This document shows positions 37,001-48,821 of a stretch of 64,000 nt of DNA, piece by piece. The notes under the pieces were generated by a model. It was not told the origin of the DNA, ran no database searches, and saw only the letters and a program-made list of their open reading frames with translations. This DNA comes from Sphagnum compactum (taxonomy: Eukaryota > Bryophyta > Sphagnopsida > Sphagnales): positions 1,550,001-1,614,000 of the forward strand of contig OZ234499.1 of the NCBI GenBank assembly GCA_965153455.1, written 5' to 3'. Made by a program: the position numbers and the translations under genes. Position 1 is the stretch's first letter, and each line of letters starts with the position of its first letter.

Positions 37001-39885
37001 TATCAAGGTTCTTGTGGATAACCTTGACATGAAGGTTTCCATATGGGATCTTGCAGGCCAAGATGAGTACCACGCTTTCCATGATATGATGCTCCCAGAT
37101 TTGAGCACTCAAGGGAATGTGTGTTACTTTCTTTTGGTTTGTAACCCTTTTTTTTGGGATCAGTCGGGGAAGCCAAAGAAGCCAAAGACTCGACAAGAAC
37201 TTGAAGCGGAGTTTTCTTATTGGTTGAAATTTATTTCATCAAACACGAAAAGGTCATCCAACTTTGCACCACGAGTGACAATTGTGTTGACAAACCATGA
37301 TCAAGAATACATTCATAAACAATTTGTGGATCCTTGTGTGAGAAAATTGAAGGCAAGATTTGTTGATTTCATCAACTTATCTTCAAATACCCATTCAATC
37401 AATGCACATTGTTCTCGAAAAGCAAAACAAGTGTTGGAAGATGTGACCACTACTTGCAAAGATGCCCTTGAAAATTTGCCTAAGGTTTATGAAATATGTT
37501 TACAAGTGCAACTTGGTATATGTCAATGGATCAACGAACATCCCAACCAACCCATTGTGAGCATGCAAATCTTTGAACAAGAAATATTTGCTAAAACCTC
37601 TTTTCAATTGCAAGTATTACCACCTCAGTTGGCCCAACCAGAATTGGAGAAACCACACATTGCAATAGCAATGTTTTTGCATGATGCAGGGGAGATTATT
37701 TACTTCAAGAAGGAGGATTTTGTTGTTTTGAATTTGAATTGGTTTTGCCACAAGATAATGGGTCAGTTAATCAAGCTTCGAGGACATGTGGAAAGTACGA
37801 ATTTGGCAAAAACATTTCCTAATGGCTTTGGGGAAATGGAAGATCTTGAAATCCTTTTGGGATCCTCTTTAAAAGATACTGCTAGTTTGGTGGGTCTAAA
37901 GAAGGATGAAATCCTCAATTATCTTGTTCGTTTGATGGTCAATATGGATTTTGCATATGAGGTTAGCACTGTGGGAGAATCTGATTCCCAAAGCGTAACA
38001 CACCTTTTTGTTCCCACTACATTACAATTTGATCAAAGTGTTGCGAAAGGTGAACGACGTTTGAAATGGACTTCACAATTTTCTTCTGATGCGGAGGTTA
38101 TTTATATTGGACAAAGATTGCAATGTGGTGACCAAGAGCACACGACCCTTACCCCAGGGTTCTTTCCTCGAATTCAAGTAAGAACAAAACCAATCTAACT
38201 TGAACTTGAAAAACAAGTATTATCATGCTAGAAATGTAGCATAAAATTGATTACAGTCTTGCTCACAAATACAAACTTATTTTCTATAATTGTTGGGTTT
38301 TCACACTAGAATCTTGACATGGCAATGAAAAACCTTTTTGTAGGTGGCGTTGCATAATCATTTCAAAGTCAATTGGAGATATGGACAACATGTGAATGAG
38401 AGAAATCTCATGAAAATATGGAAAGATGGTTTGGAAATCTTCGTCGAGTTGAGTGGTGATGAAATGGGTGGTCATGTTTTCATTGATGTGCTCGTGAAAT
38501 CTGCAAAACCCAAGTTAAAAACCCTTCAACTTGTGAATGATCATGTCTTGAGCCAAATTGAAAACTTGTGTAGTGTTGCCCAAGGTTGTCAAGGGGTTGC
38601 ACTTGTGAGAGGGGTGTTGAGGCCAAAAGTTGTGAAAAACTTAGTGTTATGCAAAAATAGAAAAAATCAAACAGTGTTGGTTGAAGACCTCAAACAAAAG
38701 TTGCTTCAGGACCTCAAACAAGAGTTGTTGGTAGAAAATTTTGAGTTGTCACAATGTGTGCATACATGGCCAGAAGTGGATGTACCTTTAAATGATCCTG
38801 ATTATTTAAGCATTAGTATGGATGATAAGGTCACATCACTTTTGGGTGAATTACAAACATTAGAGGCGTTAGATAGGCATTTTCGACACCTCAAAAATGC
38901 GGAGATGGATGTTGACAACTTTCATGTCGATAACATGTCGATGGAGAATGGAGGAGTTATTTTCCAAAATGACAATGAAATTTTGGATGTTAAGCCACAA
39001 AGCTCATTTCATCGAAATTCATCCAAATTTTCAAACAACTTGGAACATCGTGACATTAGCAACAATGATATTGTTGCTGAAATGAGATCAATGGAAAATA
39101 GGATCATTGATGGTGTCAAACAAGAATTACAATCTATGGAGAAAAGGTTGGAAAACCGAATCACTCACACATGTGAGGAAATTCGAGTTATGGAACAAAC
39201 CTTGTATGGAAAGGTGACAATGAAGGTGGATGGGATCATGAACTTGATCTTGCAATTGGACCAACGACAAGTGCCATGTAATTTTTATTTTACCACTCCT
39301 GGGACGGAACGCCATCGTCAACTCATCATGAAATTGTTATCTGGAATGGAAATTGTCCACCTCCATTTGTTATGCGAGCATGTTGATGGCATTCATGTTG
39401 TGGAAAGACAAAAAGGCGTTGAGATTAAGTTGTCCACATCAGCAATAAGGGAAAAAATCAATCATTTAATCATGGCTAGTCTCACAGCTTTGTCCCTTCT
39501 TGTGAAAGTGGGTGCCCATGTGACAGCAGGAATTGGTAACATGATACCAGATATTGGGCACATTATTGCATTGACTTGTGACACAAAATGTCTTAATGAC
39601 TACTTACCTGACTCCAAAGGAAGCAACCACCAATCCACAAATTTGCCTACTTCAATTGATGCATCAATGGCAATGCAAGGAGATGGAAAAAAGGCTGCTG
39701 AACAATGGCTTGTGAACTTGTTAAAGCGAAAAGAAATATTAGACTTATTTAGTTTAAGGAGGGTTAAATATGTCAAGATAAAAAATTGTAGTGAAGGCTA
39801 TCCTATTCGGTGGGTTTGTGACCATCACTGGAAAAAAGGTAAAAAGAAAGGTACACTAGAAGATTATCCATTCAAACCTACTTAA
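34088..39885 (+). CDS. Roco-family protein: LRR-Roc GTPase-COR with C-terminal coiled coil
   Basis: Coding exons 34,088-35,591, 36,847-38,177 and 38,344-39,885 keep one frame (1,458 aa). I start at the first ATG after the acceptor at 34,050. Residues ~100-480 carry leucine-rich repeats (for example LRTNKSLTKLSI, LRTNNSLTKFSI). The Roc GTPase follows: P-loop GNAYSGKTT (Lys503), RTRG (548-551), WDLAGQDEYH (Asp569) and TNHD (650-653) in place of NKxD. The COR region runs to about residue 1,080 across the last intron. A charged heptad segment at ~1,185-1,255 looks like a coiled coil. The C-terminal domain ends WVCDHHWKKG...YPF. Intron 1 is GC-AG and splits the P-loop Gly codon; intron 2 is GT-AG (166 bp). 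Roco proteins are dimeric GTPases used in signalling; the partner is unknown. Decayed relatives lie downstream, so the family was tandemly amplified. Confidence 0.85.
35592..36846 (+). other. GC-AG intron inside the P-loop codon
   Basis: The donor is actcag/gcaagc and the acceptor is tgtacag/gcaaaact. Joining them gives GNAYSGKTTLRRS, a perfect Walker A. No GT donor nearby restores the motif. The intron is 1,255 bp, strongly AT-rich and without coding content. Confidence 0.8.
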
Positions 39886-40850
39886 AGTGGTTCTTTTAAT
39901 TTAGTTATAGACCTTATACATGCCAATGCAATTCATTTTTATTTGACATCATGAAAAGGTTGTTTTTTAAACTTTTGTGGTGTAGCCACATTAATAACCA
40001 TCCATAAGAAGATTTAGCCAAATTTACCTATAGTACAAGTAGTACAATAAATTATATTTGTAATTTTGTTGTTGTCTTGCAAATTGCAAAAACAAGAGTT
40101 TGAAATCTAGTCAACCTAGTCCAAAGACCATTTTTTCTAGCAATTTATTTCAAAAATTTCCAAACAAAATGTTTGTAGCGATTGTAGCCTAAATGTTTTC
40201 CACAATTTGGTAAACTTTTGCAAGAAAAAGAATCCATTGATCACGAGACTACAAACAACATGTATCATAATATTGGTTTGTAGATCTTACATACACTAGG
40301 ATACACAATAATGCTTGTAAATGTCCTTAATTGGTCAAAATGTTTGATTTAAGTGTTCAATAAAAATATCCTTGTCACCAAAATCAAATGTCTTACAACA
40401 ATAACAATTTAAATTTAAATTTTCTCAAACATTCATACATCACTTTGACACTTGACATATAACTATTTAAATATGCACTTTTTAGGTTTGGGGAAATAAC
40501 TAACTAATTATATCATCTTTAGATAGTTCATGATTTCAAAAAACTACATAAATGTCTTTAACATCTACTTGATTGGTAAAAAGGTTGGTCTTGAATGGAT
40601 GTTGGTGAATGGATTTCATAATAAAGATGTTACATTCAAGATTATAATGGCGATGGGAAAATGTGTAGAATCAAATGGAACCCATAATTCTTATTTTTAA
40701 TTATCAATCATAATTAAATGAATTCATCAGTTTATGATTATTTAGTCATGGGTTGCTAAAAGATATGTTAGAGTTAGTTGGTTTGAATACCGTTCAATAT
40801 TTTAAATAATTGAAATAATAATGAAGCTAATCATCTTTGCTAGTTTGTCA
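39886..40850 (+). other. 3' flank of the Roco gene, duplicated downstream
   Basis: Holds the 3' untranslated region. The part at about 40,320-40,690 is recognisably similar to 46,545-46,905, which follows the second Roco remnant. This shows that the flank was duplicated along with the gene. Confidence 0.55.
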
Positions 40851-40854
40851 ATAC

Positions 40855-41040
40855 TATAGGAAGGAAACATTGTCCATTTAAACCTTCTAAAGTGGTTTGA
40901 ACTATTTGACATTCCTAGGATTCAATCAAGTAGCTATAGACTTTACATGTGAAGACAAATGGACATTTTTATTTCGGATGAATGCATGATTTGGTCATTT
41001 TGCTTAACTTTTCAATATTGCAAGAAAAAGTTAATTTCAA
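40855..41040 (+). pseudogene. Roco 3'-end remnant (tail only)
   Basis: Similar to 47,570-47,760: 'ccatttaaaccttctaaagtgg', with small changes, then 'cattcctaggattcaatcaag', then 'tttacatgtgaa' and 'tttgcttaacttttcaatattgc'. It represents the last few codons and 3' flank of a former second Roco copy behind the intact gene. Its coding part is almost entirely lost. Confidence 0.55.
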
Positions 41041-42295
41041 AAAATAACTAGCTTGAAATATAATAAACACCATCATTCTCGTATTTAATCCTCAAATTAT
41101 GATAGTGGGTGTCAATGATATGAATTTAATAGGTAATTTTGGTGTGTAAATAGTGAGGTGCAAAAATTGTTAAAATCAATGTATTTCAAGATTTTGCTTG
41201 GACTAAAATTTGGTGAATGCTCTCAAAGTTCATAACAACAATCTTAACCATTTAATTAATTTTTTGTGAAGTTTCAAGGAAATTGGAGCTTAAGTAAATC
41301 CCTAAACAAGTTTTGGTGAAAACATTCTATAGAGTAATTGGAGCATAATTTCCTTGCATTGGTATATTTAAATTACTTGATTGTTGAGACCCAAAATGAT
41401 AAAAGGTTTAAAAAGTGTCTTTATATGACATAAAACAAATGATAGAATGTCACTAAATTTTTTGAGGTTCAATAGGTTGAAAATTTGACATAAAATATGA
41501 TTTGAATTAAGAGATTATTTGTGGGTGACAAAAGAGATATTAAACTACATTTTCTACATCATTTTCATGAAGTTCCAATACAACATAACATTTGCTTACA
41601 ATTGGTAAAATAGAAAATGTAATTAGGTTTTTAATTGTTGAATGTTAACGATTGATTATTATTTCAAGGGGTCCAAATGGGCTATAAAGAACCACCTTAA
41701 AACATAACTATTAGTGAATTTCCATTGTGATAAAAGATAACTTAAGTGATTTGAGGTTTTTTGAATCAACTTCTACAACAATATTTTTTATGTATTATGT
41801 GAACATTTGGCAAAATTTGAATGAAGCTAATAAGTATTAAATATTGATTTTTATTTAAAAGATCATCTACTAAGTGCTTAAAACTTTGTTTTCACTAATT
41901 AAAAGACTTTTTGAATGATTTCAAAAAAAAATTAAATAACTTTTTAAAAGAATGTTTTTATGAGAATTCTTTTAGGACCTTCACATATTAACATAATGCA
42001 ACATCTTTTTGAGTCATAACAATGAAATCAAACAAAAAATTCAATGTGTAAAATATCATTCTAAGAATATTCTACCATTAAGGAATTCAACCTTGGATAC
42101 AACCAAATGATAAACTTATGTATGGTAAGAATTAGGTATCAAACTTGGGATCATTTCAAAGTCCTAAACTAATTAATGAATTGCATCAACTCAATAGTTG
42201 GTGGGATATTGTTCATATATATCTAAAAGCGTTTACATTTTAACTTTTTATTCAAAAAAAAAATTGAGAATTTTAGTGAAGAAGATTTTTTATCA
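41041..42295. other. No gene recognised
   Basis: AT-rich intergenic DNA with no open frame of interest and no repeat matched elsewhere in the window. Confidence 0.5.
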
Positions 42296-42564
42296 TGGGG
42301 TGCAAATTCTTTAAGGTGTACCAAAATCTTATTATAGTGTCACCCTTTTCTATCTTTTTTCCCTAGTCCTTTCTTACCATGTAAAAACACATTTATGGCT
42401 GATTATGATGGAGTCTAAAATTATAATAGTCTAAAATATAATCCTTTTGAAAATTTTGACAACTTTTGATTCATTATTTTTTATGGGGATCAAAATATAA
42501 GGTAAAAAAGGACTATAATAAGGACTAGACCCTATGTTGTACACCTTAAAAGATTTTCACCCCA
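42296..42564. mobile_element. MITE-like repeat, copy 2 (intact ends)
   Basis: 269 bp. It begins tggggtgcaaattctttaag and ends with the near reverse complement, cttaaaagattttcacccca, a terminal inverted repeat of about 25 bp with few mismatches. It is noncoding. Copy 1 lies inside the large transposon at 21,790-22,066. The target duplication is not resolved. Confidence 0.7.
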
Positions 42565-45534
42565 TGGTGGTTTTTTTACATCTACAAAATTTCATGGATA
42601 AACTACCATTAAATCTTGTCCTTTGTAATCACTTTTGACAATTACAACATTGTGACAAAGTTGTTGCAAAGTGAAAATGAACTCCAATTAATAATTAATT
42701 TGTTCATATTTACTCAAATTTCATTATACAATGATATATTGGGATGTAAACCACCATTAATTATAAATTAATGGAAAAAACTAATCATGCTTGTCATATG
42801 TATTTGTGTACATCTACCAATCAAATTTGGCATACACATTTATGGGTGTTTTGCATGTTTTCTTTCTAAGGTTCACCTTGTATGTGTAAGTTTGATAATC
42901 CCATGTAATTTGCAAGTGTCAAGCGTCCTAAAGATTAAAAAAAAATTATTTTTAAATTTCCATTTATTTGTACACAACCTAGTATTATGTGTAATGGCAA
43001 ATTTGACTATCATGTATTAGAAGCATTCCATGTGTACTTTTGGCTCCCCAAAAAAGGTTGGGAAGGGTGTGGGCATGCCTTCGTGTTTAGGCCGGAAAGG
43101 TTATATCTATTCACCATGAGAAACCATTTATTCCAATGGGAGTGAAATGTTTCAAACATCATCATGACTAATTTTTTAATTTTGACTATACATCCTTCCA
43201 ATTTTTTTATTAAATTTTTTAAAATTAACTTAAAAAAATCAGCATGTGAATATAAAGTTGAAGACATTTTGTGTTGCAATATGCACAGATGCTTAGGGCT
43301 TCAATGGTTAAAACAAGTTAATCCTCTTGGGCAAGTCATAAACACATTCACTTTGTCTGCAAAATACACAACCATGTCATATGGTTCCATTATTCATAAA
43401 GACCCTACCATTACATGATGAAAGCATATAGACTTGTTCAAAATATTCAAGATTATCACTAATTTGTCAAAATGACATGAGATTAAAACTCAATAAACTC
43501 AAATATGATTAAAATGTTTAAGGATTATAAATGTAACCCATATGCATATTGAACTACATCCCATTTTTATAGAAGATCCCTAACAACATCTAGTCCATTT
43601 ACAACCCTTAATTAGGTCTAGCTCTATTGCAATGGTGTTTATGTCCAACGTACAATTATAGTTATTCCTCATCCCCAATGTCCATCCATAAACAAGTGAA
43701 AGTTAAGAGTAGAAATGAAAGACACATTTAAATATCATCATATGGGCCAATCATTATGTTAGGTTAATAAAAACAATGTGTAAAAGGTGAAGGGCATCAA
43801 ATCTTATTTACAGGCCCAAAGGAAATTTCACATTATTTTATTGATATATTTTATCCAATATATACTATATATGCCATTTCATTATTGTGGGTGGAAAATC
43901 AACTTGGTTTTACAAGACCGATACCTTTACTTATAGCACAAGGTCAACTTCCACATTGACAAAATGAATAATTTATTTTTTAAACATTTATTTTCTTTCT
44001 AAACTAGTGGTTATTATAATTTTCATGATTCACAAATTCTACTATGATCACACCATATGAGTAATGAAATTGTTCATGCCACACTTGTAGCTTGCCATAA
44101 CTATTACAACATTCAACATCTCAATGTCATATTTTTACATAAATACATTTTAATATTGGAAATATAATTTAAGGATGAAACTACCCCTATGATAATGCAT
44201 ATGAATTCCACATGGTTCTTCACCGAATGTGTTTGTGAAGTTATTACATTATAACATCCAAACAATACATTGAAATTTCTAGGGATTTAATTAACCATTT
44301 TTGCCAATTTTTTACAATTGAATAAGATGAAAATTAAAAGAACTGATGCAATTTTTGAATTCATTCTAAGAATTGGAACTTACTATTTTCAAAAAAGAAA
44401 TTGAGAACCACTCAACAATGAATACAAATATAAGAGCCAAAAACCATGTCAAAATAGTGGTGAAAACTATGAATTTTTTTAATGTTAATCATTTCAAGTT
44501 GTGTTAAGTGACTAATATGAATGTTGAAGAATACAAATTAAAAATTCATTTTTGGGTTTTGGTTTCACAAAATGATGTTTGAACTTGAATAGGTGTTACA
44601 TCGAATTGTGGTTAATTTTACAAAGGATTAGATAAAGGACTATTGTACTAACATAATTTTGATGGTAAGAAAATTTAGATGATAGCAACCTACTACCCAA
44701 GTTCAAAAAGCACTCACAATTGAAAAGATATGGAATTTAAAAAAAATTTAAATTCAAAGTATTTTTCAAATTTTAAATTTTCAAAAGTCCATTACCACAT
44801 GTAAATGGGGTGTAATGTGCATGACATGGAAAACAAAGTTGTAGTTTATGATATAAGAAATAGGAACTTAAAACATTTAACATATTTTGGTATGATTCAA
44901 AATTATGATAAAATTTCAAGATGAAAAGTAGAATCTGGGAAAATTAACACATTTTTTAAAAATTCATATTTATTCAACAATTATTAACACAAAACATGTG
45001 ATCTATTGGGGCAACTATATGGATTTTTAATAACAAGTTGCAAAAGATTTCATTCAAAAATTCTTTCATATGAAAAAGTGAAAAATGACTAAAAAGGATT
45101 CATAATCATTTTATAAAGTAATCATGTTAGCTCCTATCTATGTACTTGCACCCCAACATTGGTTTGCACCACAATATCCCATGGATTTGCAACTTTGTGC
45201 TATGAATCATGGACAAGGTTGTGAGAATGGCCACCAAATTTTCACTATGGTTTTTTGGTTGTGCTACAAGGTGCCACATATGTACTAATTTTTTTCTTTG
45301 AAATTTTGTGATTTTGGAATCACAAATGTGTTTCATAAAAATTTCAAATTTTGAAATTTTATAGATTTTTAACAAAATTAATCAATTTTGCAACATTGTT
45401 TTGCCCCAAAAAAATGTTGATTGGTACCCTTCTCCTTCTTAAATGACACATCTTAATCGTTATATCCATCCCAAGAAATTCTTAATTTGGATTTGAAGAG
45501 GTCCCTTGATTTAGTCTTAGGACAAATATTTTAG
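42565..45534. other. No gene recognised
   Basis: AT-rich. Open frames at 42,787-43,020 (+), 43,010-43,279 (-), 43,164-43,418 (+) and 45,127-45,375 (-) show no recognised motif and overlap each other. Confidence 0.45.
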
Positions 45535-46445
45535 AATGTATCATTTTCACCAAAATTCATCCAAAATTTCACACAACTTGGAACATCATGTCAATAATGT
45601 AACATGGATGTTGTTATAAAATTAAATCAATAGATAACATAATCATTTTTGGTGTCAAACAAGAACTACAATTTATGGAAAAGAGGTTCGAAAAATGAAC
45701 CACCCACACACACTAGGAAATTCAACTTATGGGCATGCCTTGCATGGAAAGGCAACAATGAAGGTGGATGGGATCATAAACTTAGTCTTGCAATTACACG
45801 AATGACAAGTGCATGCAATTTTTACTTCAACACTCCTACGACCAAACACAATTGTCAACTCATCATCAAATTGAAATTTGGGATGGGAATTGTCCATCCC
45901 CATTTGTCATGTGAGCATGTTGATGACATTCATATTGTGAAAAAACAAAAAGGTGTCGACATTAAATTGTCGACATTACAATAAGAAAGAATATTAACCA
46001 TTTAGTCATGGCTATTCTCGTAATATTTCTAGGCTTCTTATAAAGGTGGGTGCATATATATGTGTAGTAGCAAGAATTGGTAACATGATACTTAATATTG
46101 GGTGAATTGTTGCATTGAAATGACACACAAAGTCTTAATGACTATTTATCTAATTCCAAAATTGGCAACCACCAACCCTTACCACCAATACTTTGATTGA
46201 TGCATTAATAATACTATTGCAAGGGGAAAACAATTATTGGTGAACAATGGCTTGTGGACCTTTTGAAAGGGAAAAACATATTAAGCTTATTTAGTTTGAA
46301 GAGGATTCAATACCTTAAAATAAATAGTAGTATTGAAGGTTGTCCTATTTGGTGGGTTTGTGAACACCATTGGAAAGAAGGGATAGATAGAGGCATAGTA
46401 AAGAATTATCCATTCCTACGTACTAAAGGTGGTTCATTCAATTTA
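45535..46445 (+). pseudogene. Roco C-terminal pseudogene
   Basis: Collinear with about 39,000-39,890 of the intact gene and clearly related along its whole length. It starts in the coiled-coil segment and keeps CNFYFNTPTTKHNCQL, HLSCEHVDDIHIV, GVDIKLST and, at the end, WVCEHHWKEG followed by NYPF. Frames are broken by several stops and small indels (for example after 45,695 and 45,983). The LRR, GTPase and most COR exons are missing. It is followed by a flank copy (46,545-46,905) and another remnant. Confidence 0.8.
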
Positions 46446-47154
46446 GTTAGACCTTATTATTTGAATTTTATTCGACATAAACCATACAATATATGTTTGT
46501 CCACTATCAATACACAAAGATAAACGATAACGTGCATGTAGTTGTGTTTAATTGTCCAAAAAGTCGAAAGGTGTCCATTGTCAAATAACAACATCCTTGT
46601 CATCAAAGTCAAGCATCCTAAAACAACTAAAGACATTCATTTTTATTGAACCTTAATTTCACACTCCAAAATTTTCACTTAAATATTTTTTTGTTAGGTT
46701 GGGGAAAATAATTAATTAATATCATCTCTAAATTATAGTTTGGTGATTTGGAAAGAACCACATAACTATCTTTATCATTTATTTCATTGATAAAAAGTTT
46801 AATTTTTAATTGATTGCTATTAGATGGATTTGATAATATAAATATAACAATCAAATTTATAGTAATAATGGGAAAATGTGTAAAGTAATGGAACCCACTA
46901 GTTTCTTAAATTTATGAACTACTTTCAAATAATGAAATTTGTTAATTAAATGTACACTCGAGTGAAATTGAGCGACTATTTCACTTCTTATGAATTACTA
47001 ACAAAACAAAATGGCACATTATTGATTGTGACACTTGTTCATTTTATATTCTTTTACCATTGTGCATCATATTAATATTTTCATCATAAAAGGGAAAAAG
47101 ATGTATTTGTCGGAAACAATGATGGAAAAAATTGCATATTTAATTATCAAACAT
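46446..47154. other. Spacer between Roco remnants
   Basis: 46,545-46,905 matches the intact gene's 3' flank at 40,320-40,690. The rest is AT-rich DNA without recognised content. Confidence 0.5.
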
Positions 47155-47760
47155 CATTGATGGGGAAAAAATCAATTGTTTAGTAATTGTTAGTTTCACA
47201 CATTTCCTTTTCTTGTAAAGGTCGGTGCCCATGTTGCAGTAGGAATCAATAACATGATACTTTACAAGGGCAATTTTTGACATCAACTTGTGATAGATAT
47301 AAAGTTTTAATAATCAAGTACATGATTCCAAAGTAGGTAATTGCATCCATCCATGATTGTAAATTTGCTTACTTCACACAAAGCATTAATGGGAGTGCAC
47401 CAAAAAGAAAAAAAGGTTGTTCATTAATGGTTTATGACCCATTTTTAGATAAAAAATATATCAAAGTTGTTTGGTTGATTATATAGTTCAATACCAAAAA
47501 ATAAAAAGTCGTAACAAAAGATATATTCCTATTTTATAGGTTTGTCAATTCCACAGGAATGCGAGTATAGCTATTGGAGGCACACTTAAGGATTTTCCAT
47601 TTTAACCATGTAAAGTGATTTGATGTGATTTACATTCCTAAAATTCAATCAAGTTGTTATAAACGTTACATGTGAAATAAAATTGAACATTTTGTTTGGG
47701 ATCAAGATATGAAGCCATTTTGTTTACTTTTCAATATTGCAAAAAAACATTCAATCCTAA
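47155..47760 (+). pseudogene. Second Roco C-terminal remnant, more decayed
   Basis: Begins with DNA matching 'gggaaaaaatcaatcattta' of the intact gene (39,450). It passes through a copy of 'gtgggtgcccatgtgacagc' (39,510) and ends with the last codons, 'aaggattttccattttaacc', and 3' flank. The frame is heavily broken. Gene, flank and tail occur here in the same order as in 39,000-41,040, showing that a two-copy unit was itself duplicated. Confidence 0.65.
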
Positions 47761-48639
47761 ACCACTGCAAGATAGTGTGCACATTTGTTGTTTTGCATTT
47801 TTGAATGAATGGTAGTAATTTTTGTCTTTGGACATTAGTTTTTAAAAATTTTAAAAAAATATTCACAAAGAACTTTGAAATTAAGCCCACATCAATTGGA
47901 ATAATTTTGAAATGGGTGACCTTATAGTAGGTTTAATATACTTGGGCCAACTACATAGAAGTCAACTAGTTAACCTCGCAAATTGGGGAAAAAGAAATCA
48001 TTATCCAAATATTTAATAGAGTATTTTCAAGTTCATCAATATTGTATCCTAAAATAAGATTTTATCTTGTAAAAAATTAGCTAATTTTACAATGCAGAAT
48101 TGGATTGGGCCCAAGTGGAGATCAACCATAAAACAATTTAGCCAAATTTGCTTATAAAAAATGAAAGTAAAAAATTTCAATTATCATTCTATAATTTTTG
48201 CTATCTACTTGAATCTAATATAAACTTTATCATTTTTTTAAAAACCAGAAAAATGCTTACCTATTCTTCACCATTTTGAAAAGAAAAGGTACCATATGGC
48301 AAATTTCACACCCAAACCACAAAAAATAAAAACAACACTTGACCCTAAATGCTTTTCAAATTCACCAAATAGTATATGTTAAATGCATCTTAAAGTAGCA
48401 TAGGTAAAAGGACTTTCTTTTGGAAATGAGCATTGGTTAGTTACTTAATTAGCTAGTGTCAAAGATGTATTTGATGTAGTGGTTTTTTTCTTTTTCGATT
48501 TTGTGATTTCATGATGTTGCTAAAGTAGTGATCATTCATCATCATGCATAACACTAATTCTTCATTTACTATTATTACTAGGGTTGAAGTTAAGAGCAAG
48601 AGGCTCATAGGCACAAGTTGCTACAATTTTGGAATTCAA
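47761..48639. other. No gene recognised
   Basis: AT-rich intergenic DNA. The minus-strand frame 47,702-47,890 overlaps the Roco remnant and is not supported. Confidence 0.45.
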
Positions 48640-48821
48640 CTAAATAGTGTAGTACTTGGATGTTGCATTTGATTGCATCAAGAGATTGATCATCGCCATC
48701 AATGGGCAATTCCCATCACCCACGATTCAAGCAATAGAAGGAGACACAATAGTGGTGAGGTTGAAGAACAATCTTTCCACTAAAAGCATGACCTTACATT
48801 GGCATGGTATCCATTAGTGTG
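48640..48821 (+). pseudogene. Multicopper (ascorbate) oxidase N-terminal exon remnant
   Basis: The plus-strand frame from 48,659 reads DVAFDCIKRLIIAINGQFPS, continues PTIQAIEGDTIVVRL and ends TLHWHGIH. This is the start of the first cupredoxin domain of plant L-ascorbate-oxidase/laccase-type multicopper oxidases. HWHG supplies copper ligands. A TAG stop replaces the residue after the motif, and upstream codons include two further stops. A GT donor (tgtg/gtatgt at 48,822) follows, where this family often has an intron. No later exons are visible, so this is an isolated fragment. Confidence 0.75.

Noticed and set aside
36800-37196. Minus-strand frames of 102-112 codons within the Roco gene
   Set aside because: Antisense shadows of the Roc GTPase exon.
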